A stretch of DNA of 64,000 nt, from the NCBI GenBank assembly GCA_014155875.1, contig JACEFZ010014490.1:53122-117121 (forward strand), read 5' to 3'. The position numbers and the translations under genes are program-made. Numbering within the stretch: position 1 is the stretch's first letter; each line of letters opens with the position of its first letter. This DNA comes from Cepaea nemoralis. Taxonomy: Eukaryota > Mollusca > Gastropoda > Stylommatophora > Helicidae. This document shows, one piece after another, positions 1 through 11,143 of this stretch. Below the pieces are notes generated by a model, which saw only the letters and a program-made list of their open reading frames with translations, searched no databases and was not told the DNA's origin.

Positions 1-140
1 GCTAGACCAAACTGACGCCATTGTCTTGGAGATTTGGGGCTACTCTGCTCTCTAGTGCCAGCAAATTCAGCAGTTTACCATCACCCTTAAGCAGCGGCAT
101 TTTCAGGAGTTTGAGTAGCTCACTTGTCTACAGGGTCATC

Positions 141-233
141 ATGTCTGGCGATTCCAGGTCCAAATACAATGTAGTCTTTGTGCTGGGGGGCCCAGGGGCT
201 GGGAAGGGCACCCAGTGTGAGAGAATCCAGGAG
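141..233 (+). CDS. CMPK1: UMP-CMP kinase, exon 1
   Basis: First of six exons of a UMP-CMP kinase, which moves phosphate from ATP to UMP, CMP or dCMP in pyrimidine nucleotide synthesis. The exon encodes 31 residues with the Walker A loop GGPGAGKGTQ at residues 16-25. The donor GTCAGT follows base 233. Joining 141-233, 1732-1878, 2917-3054, 5690-5766, 11906-12002 and 12963-13007 gives 198 residues, about the usual length of the cytosolic enzyme. All junctions have GT/AG ends and keep frame. I chose the ATG at 141 because MSGDSRSKYNVVFVLGGPG matches the core enzyme start. The frame is open further upstream to an ATG at 21, which would add 40 Ser- and Arg-containing residues. The vertebrate gene can also use an upstream start, so the longer form is possible. 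The symbol is by family resemblance. Confidence 0.9.
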
Positions 234-329
234 GTCAGTTTCTGAGCGTGCGGTTTCATTGTGTCACAGATTGTCCTTTTCGTTGTCATTATTCTTCATG
301 TAAGCAGATGTTGGTTGTGTTGTGTCCCT

Positions 330-1245
330 GTACAGCCAAGATGCAATATTTGTGCCTGTAAACACCTGTCTTTAGTGTGGCATCCAGTAGTCTCAAAACA
401 ACCAAATCGCTTATACAGAAAATAGTAACGGTAGTCCCATAGCAGACTGTGTCGCGTTGCGTTATAACGTGTTGGTATGGGAGTCAGTCGTTCAGAAAGC
501 AATGGCAAATTACTGAGCATAAAAACTTGCCTAGTACATCAACAACGTGTCAGTATGGGAACTGGTCGTTCAGAAAGCAATGGCAAATTACTGAGCGTAA
601 AAACTTGCCTAGTACATCAACAACGTGTCAGTATGGGAACTGGTCGTTCAGAAAGCAATGGCAAATTACTGAGCGTAAAAACTTGCCTAGTACATCAACA
701 ACGTGTCGGTATGGGAACTGGTCGTTCAGAAAGCAATGGCAAATTACTGAGCGTAAAAACTTGTCTAGTACATCAACAACGTGTTGGTATGGGAACCGGT
801 CGTTCAGAAAGCAATGGCAAATTACTGAGCGTAAAAACTTGCCTAGTACATCAACAACAGCCGAAAAATGCTGACTGCAATGTCCTGCAAGGAATATGCA
901 ACATAATTTTTAAAAAGTCCCATACAGTCCCTGTACAGCCAAGATACAACATTTGTGCCTGTAAACACCTGTCTTGAGTGTTGGTATGGGAACCGGTCGT
1001 TCAGAAAGCAATGGCAAATTACTGAGCGTAAAAACTTGCCTAGTACATCAACAACAGCCGAAAAATGCTGACTGCAATGTCCTGCAAGGAATATGCAACA
1101 TAATTTTTAAAAAGTCCCATACAGTCCCTGTACAGCCAAGATACAACATTTGTGCCTGTAAACACCTGTCTTGAGTGTGGCATACCGTAGTCTCAACACA
1201 GCCAGATAGCTTATACAGACAATAGTAACAGTAGTCCCGTAACAT
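330..1245 (+). repeat. Composite tandem repeat (78-bp and 197-bp units)
   Basis: Five 78-bp units lie between about 470 and 858 (phase marker TCGTTCAGAAAGC at 488, 566, 644, 722 and 800). They are followed by a 197-bp higher-order unit made of one 78-bp unit plus 119 bp, present at about 859 and again at 1056. The ends at 330-445 and 1130-1245 are also copies of each other. Because 78 is divisible by 3, two forward frames stay open, but this is intron 1 of the kinase gene. The 78-bp core is a piece of a dispersed repeat also seen at 19.1, 22.0, 48.7 and 59.6 kb. Confidence 0.9.
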
Positions 1246-1731
1246 ATACAGCCATTGGGTGTTAAGTGTTAGGCCTTCAATGTCAGGCTCTTTGAGGTCG
1301 TTTTTGCAAATACCATTAAATATCCTCACCAGAGTCAGATCACAAGAACATTTTGTATGAAGAAAAGCAGCAGCTGATGACACTCACACACAGAGGTAGA
1401 AAACAAAGTAAACATGTCACAAGCTAGCCCCTTTTTCTGAGCAGCCAGCACATTTTTTGCATATAGGGGCTAAAAAATGTGTTCAAATTCTGGTGCCGGG
1501 TAAACATTTCCAGATGGCCTGGATTTTCTACATCTAATTGCCCATATTGCTAAATGCCATTGGGCCAAAGGGTGAGAGTTCCAGCACTGCTAACTTTATC
1601 ACAACACTGCCATGTTCATTTGTTCAGTTTGTTGTCATCTTCACTGTATTACGTTTGTGTAAGGTGCATGCTGGTTTATAATAGCTTTGTGTGTGTTGCA
1701 GTTGAATCAGTTTTGGTTTGATTGTTTCCAG
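1246..1731 (+). other. Kinase intron 1, remainder
   Basis: Unique-looking intron sequence ending in a pyrimidine tract and the acceptor CCAG just before 1732. I see no other feature. Confidence 0.6.
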
Positions 1732-1878
1732 GAATTTGGTTTTGTACACTTGTCTGCTGGTGAACTGCTGCGTCAGGAGCGCCTTCAGCCTAACTCAGAA
1801 TTTGGGGCTGAAATTGAGAAGCATCTGAAAGACGGCTCCATTGTACCTGTGGAGGTCACTTGCTCACTTCTACGCAGG
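1732..1878 (+). CDS. CMPK1: UMP-CMP kinase, exon 2
   Basis: This exon has 49 codons, phase 0 at both ends, acceptor TTTCCAG and donor GTAGGT. It encodes the start of the NMP-binding region, [16 protein letters not shown], where SAGELLR is the family motif that contacts the nucleoside monophosphate, and continues to [10 protein letters not shown]. It follows exon 1 in frame (RIQE then EFGF). Confidence 0.92.
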
Positions 1879-2916
<1,038 letters not shown>

Positions 2917-3054
2917 GAAATGGGAAGATGCCCCAAAAATAACTTCCTTATCGATGGGTTTCCTCGCAACAAGGATAATCTTGATGGATGGAACGAGGAG
3001 ATGAGTGGAGTGGCTGAGGTGAAGAGAGTGCTGTTCTTTGACTGTCCAGATCAG
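2917..3054 (+). CDS. CMPK1: UMP-CMP kinase, exon 3
   Basis: This exon has 46 codons, phase 0, acceptor TTTGCAG and donor GTATGG. It contains FLIDGFPRNKDNLDGW, the family's DGFPR motif that binds the monophosphate substrate, and LFFDCPDQ, the beta strand with the Mg2+-linked Asp. The stretch between the exon start and FLIDGFPRN (EMGRCPKNN) is about five residues shorter than the vertebrate enzyme as I remember it. Confidence 0.92.
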
Positions 3055-3068
3055 GTATGGAAGCTATG

Positions 3069-3128
3069 TGAGGGTAGACGTGATGTTTTCATTCATAGTG
3101 AGGGTAGACGTGATGTTTTCATTCATAG
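3069..3128 (+). repeat. 30-bp direct duplication
   Basis: Two adjacent identical 30-bp units beginning TGAGGGTAGACG (3069-3098 and 3099-3128), just after the exon 3 donor. Confidence 0.9.
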
Positions 3129-3739
3129 TAAGGACTGACCTGACATCACACGCCCCCTCTAATCTCTTTGGTAGTGAAAGAGGACACTTAGCCTTCCTAA
3201 TAAGGGCGAGAAATGGGAGGTCCCGTATGTAAGTTGTGCTTGTTAAAAATCTCACGATAGTTGGGTCCCACAAAGAGTAGGCTTTAAACTTGCTGCCCTG
3301 GCACAATTATTACGAAAGAAAACCTACTCATGGGTAGAAAGAGCTCATGATCAGAATCAGTCTTGATAAAGCAAACTCAACACAGATGCCTGCTAAAGTC
3401 AGACATACTGATCTCTGAGGGGCATAACTGGGTTTGCTGCACTTGCCTTGAAAGGAAACTGACGGAGAAGAAATGGAACTAACTTTCCTTCAACGTGGAA
3501 TCTATTAACCCTTTGTATCCTCTTGTTCTTTATGAGCTTTTTCTGACGCAGACTTTGTTGATTATGACTCCCCAATTCTGTCTGTCATCTGACACGTTGA
3601 TGAAGTTATGAATTTAACAGTGTTATATTATTTGTTGTCGCACTGTTTCTTTGTTTAAATCTGTCTCTGTCTTCCTTTGCCTCTCCATCCAAGTATTTCC
3701 CCTCACATTAGGCTAATTTCTCTGTTTTACCTCTTTGTT
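3129..3739 (+). other. Kinase intron 3, no recognisable feature
   Basis: I see no coding similarity, tandem repeat or mobile-element ends in this stretch. Confidence 0.5.
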
Positions 3740-4690
3740 GATGTAGTCCTTAATTTACTGATGGTTTTGATGAGAGATCTAGCCATGCCTGCGGCTGCTT
3801 GTACATCACAGCTACAGTTTGAGTAATCTTTAACTCTTTGATTGCAAACTGAAAAACTACACTTTTAATGGAATTTGCACTGGGGTGGTGGGGTCTTCTT
3901 TCAGGAACCACGCCTTCCATCATTGTTCTCTCCAAGTCACTATTTATGGCCAGAGTATTTCAGTTTCCCCAACCAACCAAATATGACAATCAACAAAGGA
4001 GAAATTGAAAATGCTTTGAATATCTTGTCTCTGTAATCAACAATAGAGGATTGTTCACAAGAAATGAGACACTGGCTGGTCATAGCAACGTGGAGATGAA
4101 ATGGTTTTAAGATCCTACGGCACGACACCAGCAAACAGGTTACAGTCACATGTTTGAGGACATCTTTCCTGTGCTGACATGTTGGTGTGAGTTGTGGGCT
4201 ATTTCAGAATCAGTCAAGAATAAAATTGGGGAATTTTCAGCTCAGATGTTGCAGAAAAATTCTTAGAATTTCACGATCTGAGCTGAAGAAATATACTGAC
4301 ATTCGACAAGATCTGAATATCAGAGAAAACAGGTTCATAAAGAGTATTATGTATGTCTGGGAAATTGAAATACTTTGGCCTTAAAGATGACAGTGGCTAG
4401 GAGATGCTTGTTGATACAGCCGTGATGAGGGTCATGGTCATATCACAGAAACAGATTGTGTCTAAATGTGCAATTGAAGTCAGTGATGTTATTTTGGGGC
4501 ATGAAAAGAAATTTAGATATCTGGGCACATGGATAACATGAGATGGAAGATGCATTATGGAGGTAAAGAACAGAATAGGACAGGCAAAAATTGCATTCTA
4601 TCGAATTGATCCATGCCATTGAAGATCAAATTTTGTGGAGTAGCATGATCGCCCAAGCCAGCCGGCAAGGCATTGGATGATGATGTGATG
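3740..4690. mobile_element. Decayed LINE 3'-region fragments
   Basis: On the minus strand, 3750-3935 encodes LINE C-terminal-like residues (MERTMMEGVVPERR) and 4040-4140 resembles similar debris. On the plus strand, 4187-4384 resembles the end of a reverse-transcriptase protein (LRCCRKILRIS), 4510-4605 encodes a stop-containing version of the KFRYLGTWIT motif, and 4655-4690 ends in the GATGATGATG-type tail of other fragments here. All are broken by stops. Confidence 0.6.
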
Positions 4691-5224
4691 AGAGCATCAT
4701 TCTGCAAAGGATCTGCTACAAGATGTGACGTGATTTCTGTTTCCCAGACCTAATGCTGGTTATGACCCGTTTTGTCTGACGTTCCGATCTGGTAGAATGT
4801 TGTCAGTAGTTTTCGTCTTCATGCGTGATCCTTACCTGTTCACTTGGGAGACCTTGCTGGTTGCTGTGTTAACACCAACATTCCTCCTGGAGTCACGGTT
4901 GAAAGGAAATGAAGCCTTTGTATTCTAAGCTTTAGAAAGTCACTGAACCATGCTTATGTTCTGCAATACATAAATTATAAGTTATAAAAGGTTATTTTTA
5001 GATGAGTGAAAAGTGGTACGTATAATTCAGTTTATTTCGTTAACGCTATTCATTTGTAGTGTCTCATGGTAGAGTTGCATGCTGGCATAAATATTTGGAA
5101 TTAATTCATGACTGTGAGGTTTGTCGCTGCACCTTGTTTGGCATATCTGGACTGTAACTGTACCAGAGGAAAAGTAAAATCTTAAGGTGCCTTCGGACCA
5201 AGAGAGGAAGGATTAAATAACATC
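4691..5224 (+). other. Kinase intron 3, no recognisable feature
   Basis: AT-rich intron sequence without recognised repeats or coding similarity. Confidence 0.5.
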
Positions 5225-5402
5225 ATACGGTACCTCTGCAACACAGGATAGAAAAGGAAAGGCCAAGGAAGACTACTTTTAGATATCTCTACACCTTGGA
5301 ATAGAAGAGGGAAAACTAAGCAAGACTACTTTTAGATATCTCTAAATTTTGAAATAGAAGAGGAGCGGCTAAGCAAGATTACTTTAAGGTACCGCTACAC
5401 AT
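5225..5402 (+). repeat. 53-bp degenerate tandem repeat, about 3 copies
   Basis: Units contain AGAAGAGG, AAGCAAGACTAC and TTTTAGATATCTCTA with a spacing near 53 bp. The last copy diverges. Confidence 0.7.
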
Positions 5403-5404
5403 TT

Positions 5405-5600
5405 GGGTGAGCCGTGGTGCTGCAGTAGCTAGCTTGCCTAGTAGTCATGTGTTCAAATCCACCCGCAGGTTTTATTTTATTGACCTGGACTCTGTGGTTG
5501 AGCCGGTATGATATTGATCACATCACAAATCAAGTGTTGATTGGTCTATTTAAATATCGGGCTATCACTATGTACCAGATACATCTCGGAGTGTGGGAAG
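5405..5600 (+). mobile_element. tRNA-derived SINE-like sequence
   Basis: The head has a Pol III box A-like GCAGTAGCTAGCTTG followed by a box B-like GTGTTCAAATCC at about 5451-5462, in tRNA spacing. The remainder is unrelated to the other SINEs here. Confidence 0.5.
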
Positions 5601-5689
5601 GGTCCATTACTGACTTACACCTCAGGGAGGGAGAGGAAGGACTGTCATTGGTGAATGACTGACTCATTCTTGAATTTGTTCTGTTCTAG

Positions 5690-5766
5690 GTCTGCATTGA
5701 TCGATGTTTGAGCAGAGGGCTGACCAGTGGCAGGACAGATGACAACCCTGAGAGTCTGAAGAAGAG
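5690..5766 (+). CDS. CMPK1: UMP-CMP kinase, exon 4
   Basis: This exon follows acceptor TGTTCTAG and ends before donor GTCAGC. It encodes VCIDRCLSRGLTSGRTDDN and ESLKK plus two bases of an Arg codon completed by exon 5. GRTDDN with the flanking arginines is the lid region that closes over the phosphates. Confidence 0.92.
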
Positions 5767-5844
5767 GTCAGCCTGCATCATTAGGCATTTGTTGTTTTTG
5801 TCTTTTACACGTAGTGTCTTCATTGCACATGGATAGGTTCTTCA

Positions 5845-6065
5845 CTCTCCTCATCTAGGAGAGTATCAATACTCTACACAAACTCTGTAGCACCAGCGAG
5901 GTTCCAAATATGTTTATGCTAGAACCACACCTGCTATATGTGTTTTTTTTTAAAGTTTAATAATTTAGGTAAATTTTCTGCTTTCCAGTTGTTGCATGGG
6001 CAGCAGTGTAATCAGCCTAATAATTTTCATCTGCTGAGGGATTTTTAACATGCTTGGCTCCTCTT
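5845..6065 (-). mobile_element. Old copy of the 51.3-kb SINE family
   Basis: Segments GTAGCACCAGCGAGG, GGGCAGCAGTG and CTGAGGGATTTTTAAC occur in the same order as in the SINE at 51305-51681 (GTAGCACCGGCGAGG, GGGCAGTGCC, CAAGGGATTTTTTAC). It is diverged and has lost its tRNA-like head. Confidence 0.55.
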
Positions 6066-6240
6066 AGTTTTTTTATTCCTTAACTGAAAAGGCTAGGCAA
6101 CCATTCCACCTCTATGGGGGGAGAGAGAAAGGGTGCAGAGATCTTAGCGTCTTTGTGTTCCCAGTTTTATAATAAATCATAGTATGAATCATATCCATCC
6201 TACATGGATCAGAAACAGGTGCAGTAAGGTACTACATCTG

Positions 6241-6737
6241 AGCATGAGAGTGTACGTGAACTTGTTGTATACCAACACAATACTGATGCACTTGTTCCTG
6301 CACCATCTCAGCATATGAGAGTGTACGTGAACTTGTTGTATACCAACACAATACTGATGCACTTCTTCCTGCACCATCTCAGCACATGAGAGTGTACGTG
6401 AACTTGTTGTATACCAACACAATACTGATGCACTTGTTCCTGCACCATTTCAGCACATGAGAGTGTACGTGAACTTGTTGTATACCAACACAATACTGAT
6501 GCACTTGTTCCTGCACCATTTCAGCACATGAGAGTGTACATGAACTTGTTGTATACCAACACAATACTGATGCACTTGTTCCTGCACCATTTCAGCACAT
6601 GAGAGTGTACATGAACTTGTTGTATACCAACACAATACTGATGCACTTGTTCCTGCACCATCTCAGCACATGAGAGTGTACGTGAACTTGTTGTATACCA
6701 ACACAATACTGATACACTTGTTCCTGCACCATCTCAA
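6241..6737 (+). repeat. 71-bp tandem array, 7 copies
   Basis: Seven units of 71 bp beginning AGCAYATGAGAGTGTAC and containing TTGTATACCAACACAATACT, with few differences. They lie in kinase intron 4. Confidence 0.92.
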
Positions 6738-7171
6738 CACATTTTATGTTGTATACCAACACAATACTGATACACTTGTTCCATCTCAACACATTTTATG
6801 TTGTATACCAACACAATACTGATACACTTGTTCCTGCACCATCTCAACACATTTTATGTTGTATACCAACACAATACTGATACACTTGTTCCATCTCAAC
6901 ACATTTTATGTTGTATACCAACACAATACTGATACACTTGTTCCATCTCAACACATTTTATGTTGTATACCAACACAATACTGATACACTTGTTCCATCT
7001 CAACACATTTTATGTTGTATACCAACACAATACTGATACACTTGTTCCATCTCAACACATTTTATGTTGTATACCAACACAATACTGATACACTTGTTCC
7101 ATCTCAACACATTTTATGTTGTATACCAACACAATACTGATACACTTGTTCCATCTCAACACATTTTATGT
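6738..7171 (+). repeat. 52-bp tandem array, about 8 copies
   Basis: Units share TTGTATACCAACACAATACT with the preceding 71-bp array, but its GAGAGTGTACGTGAAC segment is replaced by ACACATTTTATG. One early unit is 6 bp longer because it keeps TGCACC. Confidence 0.9.
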
Positions 7172-7173
7172 TT

Positions 7174-7449
7174 TGGTGCTCGCTAGCTGTGAACTCAAGT
7201 GTTGTCCACATGCGTGCTGCTACTTCTAGTGCACTGGACTGGTTTTTGCTTATGAATTTGTTGTTCCTATTACCAGTGTCCCTCGCCATCAGACAAACCC
7301 ACCCTGACTTCTGAGGTACTTGTAATGTACATCCCTAATTCAAGGATGAGAAATCATTTTAATCTAACAGACCGGTGTAGGGGGTTGAACCCGCTACCTC
7401 GGTATCAGCACACCAGAATTTTAAGAGCGAGTGCTCATGTCCATTTGGG
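7174..7449 (-). mobile_element. tRNA-derived SINE (SINE-1)
   Basis: Read on the minus strand, it has a box B-like GCGGGTTCAACCCC after GGTGTGCTGATACCGAGG, then the shared body CTCATCC..TGTAATTTACA..GGCGAGGGACACTGGTAAT. The same family occurs at 10.7, 11.1, 18.1 and 46.1 kb. The box A end is worn. Confidence 0.8.
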
Positions 7450-7744
7450 TGTATTGCCGCCATCTCAGCACATATTTTCTGAGATTTAGAACAGTTGTGT
7501 TCATGTGTGGAGTGATCATCATCATGATGCAGCAGGACCTTGCTGAACGTCACCTTTATCATGACCCACCGGAAAGTGTCTGCATCCTGCGCTAGTTCTC
7601 CTGCCTTTTTCAAACTGGGATTTGCCCATCATTATATCATCATCATCATCATGTGCAATAGACGTTTGTGTATCTCCACAGAGCTTGGTCCTTGGTGTTC
7701 TGGGTCAATTATATTGATGTTATTCCTCAGTCATGGGATTGGCT
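7450..7744 (+). other. Kinase intron 4, no recognisable feature
   Basis: Apart from a short (ATC)n run at 7638-7651 I see nothing here. Confidence 0.5.
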
Positions 7745-8716
7745 GAGCTCCTTGAAATTAATGACAGGTATTTCCCATGGTGGTGGGCGAGCTCCTTGAA
7801 ATTAATGCCAGGTATTTCCCATAGTGGTGGCCAAGCTCCTTGAAATTAGTGCCAGGTATTTCCTATGGTGGTGGGTGAGCTCCTTAGAATTAATGCCAGG
7901 TATTTCCCATGGTGGTGGGCGAGCTCCTTGGAATTAATGCCAGGTATTTCCCATGGTGGTGGGCGAGCTCCTTGGAATTAATGCCAGGTATTTCCCATGG
8001 TGGTGGGCGAGCTCCTTGGAATTAATGCCAGGTATTTCCTATGGTGGTGGGCGAGCTCCTTGGAATTAATGCCAGGTATTTCCCATGGTGGTGGGCAAGC
8101 TCCTAGAAATTAAGGCCAGATATTTCCCATGGTGGTGGGCGAGCTCCTTGGAATTAATGCTAGGTATTTCCCATGGTGGTGGCCAAGCTCCTTGAAATTA
8201 GTGCCAGATATTTCCCATCGTGGTGGGCGAGCTCCTTGAAATTAATGCCAGGTATTTCCCATGGTGGTGGGCAAGCTCCTTGGAATTAATGCCAGGTATT
8301 TCCCATGGTGGTGGCCAAGCTCCTTGAAATTAGTGCCAGATATTTCCCATCGTGGTGGGCGAGCTCCTTGAAATTAAAGCCAGGTATTTCCCATCGTGGT
8401 GGGCGAGCTTATTGAAATTAGCGCCAGGTATTTCCCATGGTGGCGGGTGAGCTCCTTGGAATTAATGCCAGGTATTTCCCATGGTGGTGGGCGAGCTTAT
8501 TGAAATTAGCGCCAGGTATTTCCCATGGTGGTGGGCGAGCTCCTTGGAATTAATGCCAGGTATTTCCCATTGTTGTGGGCGAGCTCCTTGGAATTAATGC
8601 CAGGTATTTCCCATGGTGGTGTGCGAGCTCCTTGGAATTAATGCCAGGTATTTCCCATCATGGTGGGCAAGCTCCTTGAAATTAATACCAGGTATTTCCC
8701 ATGGTGGTAGGCAAGC
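7745..8716 (+). repeat. 44-bp tandem array, about 22 copies
   Basis: Units begin GAGCTCCTTGGAATTAATGC and end TTTCCCATGGTGGTGGGC. Many carry scattered substitutions (AATTAGTGCC, CATCGTGG, GCTTATTG), some recurring in non-adjacent units. The array sits in kinase intron 4. Confidence 0.93.
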
Positions 8717-8875
8717 TAGCAAAGTTGATGGCCAGCTGTGCTCGTAAGGTCATGAGTATTGTTGGACTCAGGTTCGACGCCCGGGCTCATCGCTTGCCAA
8801 AGTGAAAGTTGGGCACTTATTCCTCCTTGCTCTCAGGACTAACAAATGTGATAACACTATCTTATCACATACCCA
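8717..8875 (+). mobile_element. tRNA-derived SINE (SINE-2)
   Basis: A box B-like GGTTCGACGCC lies at about 8770, followed by GGGCACTTATTCCTCC and CTCTCAGGACTAACAAATGTG. The same body follows the tRNA-like heads at about 49970 and 54050. Confidence 0.6.
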
Positions 8876-9101
8876 TAGCTGGCGAGTGCTTCAGGGCAAA
8901 CTTGTTTATCTCCCATGGTGATTATCTGCCTGTCATTGCATCACTGAAAATGGTTGTCTACAAGCAGTCCCTCTATTTGCTTCCATTGTATGGTCCACTC
9001 ATAATTGATGGACATCTACTTCCAAAACTCAGACATGCATAAGACACAGTTTTCCTCTCAAATTGTACAAAGCAATTAGAACAGTTAATCATGTATATCA
9101 A

Positions 9102-10443
9102 TATGGAAAAAGAAAGGCAATATGAGAGAGTGCGAAACATACAGAGGTATATCACTCCTGAGCCATATAGGGAAAATGTATGCAAAACTTTTGGAACAAA
9201 GAGCTAGACCCATGGTTGAACAACAGTTAAGCAAAGCACAATTCGGTTTTCGGAAAGGTAAAAGTTGCACTGATGCATTATTTACACTTAGACAAATTTG
9301 TGAAAAAACTATTGAATATAGTGACCAGCAGAATATTGTGTTTGTAGATCAGGAAAAGGCTTTTGATAGAGTAGACAGATACAAATTATGGACCATCCTT
9401 GAAGACTATGGGGTAGAAGGGCAACTGCTAGAAAACATCATAGCCATGTACCACTCGAGCCAAAGTGCAGTAAATACACAGGAAGATATGTTCACAGTCA
9501 ATACAGGAGTGAGGCAGGGATGTGTGCTCTCTCCCCTGCTATTCAATATCTACATGGACAGAATTTCCAAAGAAGCAAGTCTCGACAGACCAGATTCAGA
9601 AAATTTAGAACTCTTTACTCCAGATGAAACAACTGACCCACAGGGAATAAATGAACTATTTGCAGATGATCAGTGCCTGTTTTACAGCGACGAGGGCAGA
9701 CTACAAAATCATATTACTAATCTGAGTTCAACCTGCAGCAGATACAATATGAGTATAAACACAGCCAAAACCGAAGTAATGCAAATTAGCAGATCGCCAG
9801 GCCCACTAAGTATACAGATAAATAACACACCTCTGAAACAAGTTAAAGAATTCAAATACCTTGGAAGTATGATCACAGAAGATGGCAGATTAGACAGAGA
9901 AATTGAAATCAGATGTCAAAAAGCTAGTGCACTTACATATCAACTGTCACCCTTACTGAAACATCCAAACATACCCATGTCCGCAAAACGACAGATAATA
10001 AACAGCATATTCAGACCAACCCTATGCTACCAATCTCAAACCTGGACTTTATCCAAATTACACTTTCGCAAAATCAACACCTGCAAAATGAGATGCCTGA
10101 GGAGAGCTGCCAACTTAACAATCCGAGACCGAGTAAGAAATGTTACTATCAGACAGACTGTGGGATCAACACCTTGTGCCACATTTATTGAAAGACAGAA
10201 GATCAAGTGGTTTGGCCATGTTGTTAGAATGCAACATCAGCAACTACCATCACTGGCCTTACATCAAAGATCATCTGCGACGAGACCACGAGGACTTCCA
10301 AGAAGAAAATGGATTGACGACATCAGAGACATTGTACAACCACACGGAATGACACTATCCAGTGCCGTCCACCGGGCGCTGGAACGCAAATTATTCCTCC
10401 CCACGACGCTTGACGGCAGAAGTGGAAGATGATGATGATGATG
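9102..10443 (+). mobile_element. 5'-truncated RTE-like LINE
   Basis: The insertion is bounded by a perfect 15-bp target-site duplication, AATCATGTATATCAA, at 9087-9101 and 10444-10458. The 5' part, including the endonuclease, is missing. The element ends in (GAT)n repeats that directly overlap the ORF stop. The duplication and long open frame suggest a fairly recent insertion in kinase intron 4. Clade assignment rests on the reverse-transcriptase motifs and the short-repeat tail and is not firm. Confidence 0.88.
9122..10432 (+). CDS. LINE reverse transcriptase, N-terminally truncated
   Basis: This open frame encodes 436 residues. Reverse-transcriptase motifs run in order: YRGISLLSHIGK, AQFGFRKGKSCTDALF, VDQEKAFDRVD (catalytic Asp), VRQGCVLSPLLFNIY, LFADDQCLF (FADD active site) and FKYLGSMITEDGR. 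The thumb and C-terminal region follow, with WFGHVVRMQ and RPRGLPRRKWIDDI. The endonuclease and fingers are absent because of 5' truncation. There are no internal stops. The stop is the first TGA of the (TGA)n tail. It probably has no host function and is unlikely to move without the missing half. Confidence 0.85.
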   Translation: MRECETYRGISLLSHIGKMYAKLLEQRARPMVEQQLSKAQFGFRKGKSCTDALFTLRQICEKTIEYSDQQNIVFVDQEKAFDRVDRYKLWTILEDYGVEGQLLENIIAMYHSSQSAVNTQEDMFTVNTGVRQGCVLSPLLFNIYMDRISKEASLDRPDSENLELFTPDETTDPQGINELFADDQCLFYSDEGRLQNHITNLSSTCSRYNMSINTAKTEVMQISRSPGPLSIQINNTPLKQVKEFKYLGSMITEDGRLDREIEIRCQKASALTYQLSPLLKHPNIPMSAKRQIINSIFRPTLCYQSQTWTLSKLHFRKINTCKMRCLRRAANLTIRDRVRNVTIRQTVGSTPCATFIERQKIKWFGHVVRMQHQQLPSLALHQRSSATRPRGLPRRKWIDDIRDIVQPHGMTLSSAVHRALERKLFLPTTLDGRSGR

Positions 10444-10458
10444 AATCATGTATATCAA

Positions 10459-10709
10459 AATGCATAGTGAAGATTACAATCTTTTTCTGAATTTAAGGAA
10501 AACAAAAATATTTCCCACAGACCCATCTGCATCTCAGCCAAAATTGATAAACAACTATACAGAAGTTATGTCACAAATAGATTACCGTTGCTCCACAATT
10601 TACAACAATGGAGACTGTTGAAAGAAGTCAGGACACTGGCTATAGTAATGTTGCAGTGAAATAGCTTTAGTAGTCTGTGGCATACCAACAGCAAACAGAT
10701 TAAACTAAT
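10459..10709 (+). other. Kinase intron 4, no recognisable feature
   Basis: I see no clear feature here. AACAGATTAAAC and similar short stretches may be LINE debris. Confidence 0.4.
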
Positions 10710-10711
10710 GG

Positions 10712-10915
10712 TGAGGTTAGCATGGCCGATTGGACAAGACTGCTCTTTATTAAACATCCTGTGTGCTGATGCCGAGGTAGCAGGTTCAACCCATACACTG
10801 CTAATGGGGAAAGCTAATTCACACTCAAAAATCAGTCCAATGCACTATGAGTAGCTGCATGTGTGTGAACTGCGCTTGAATTCAAAGCGAGCGATTGCAC
10901 ACACATAGAAAAAAA
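10712..10915 (+). mobile_element. SINE-1 copy, internally deleted
   Basis: A box A-like ATGGCCGATTGGACAAG and a box B-like AGCAGGTTCAACCC are followed by the SINE-1 3' body (AATCAGTCCAATGCAC, GAATTCAAAGCGAGCG). The middle, including the GGCGAGGGACACTGG block, is missing. Confidence 0.75.
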
Positions 10916-11143
10916 CTTTTTTCCTGTGACAGCTTACATATGTGAGTCATGGGATATTTTGCAATCACAAATGAAGAACTTCTGGGTTTGTAAACTTAAA
11001 TGTTACGGAAAGTTTTAGAAACCCTTGGATCAGGAGAAAGAAGATAAATACTGACACTCTACATGATCAGAGAAAACATGCTTGTAAAGAACTTTGTGTC
11101 TCAGAAACAAAATACTTTGAGCACATTAAACACCTCAATGGAG
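10916..11143 (+). mobile_element. Decayed LINE fragment
   Basis: The stretch resembles other LINE thumb-region remnants here (CTTAAATGTTACGGAAAG, then GAGAAAGAAGATAAATACTG), with stops throughout. Confidence 0.35.

Noticed and set aside
449..977. Frames of 141 and 166 residues with SFRKQW or GRSESNGK repeats
   Set aside because: They come from the 78-bp array in intron 1 of the kinase gene. Both overlapping frames are open, and the unit derives from a dispersed repeat.
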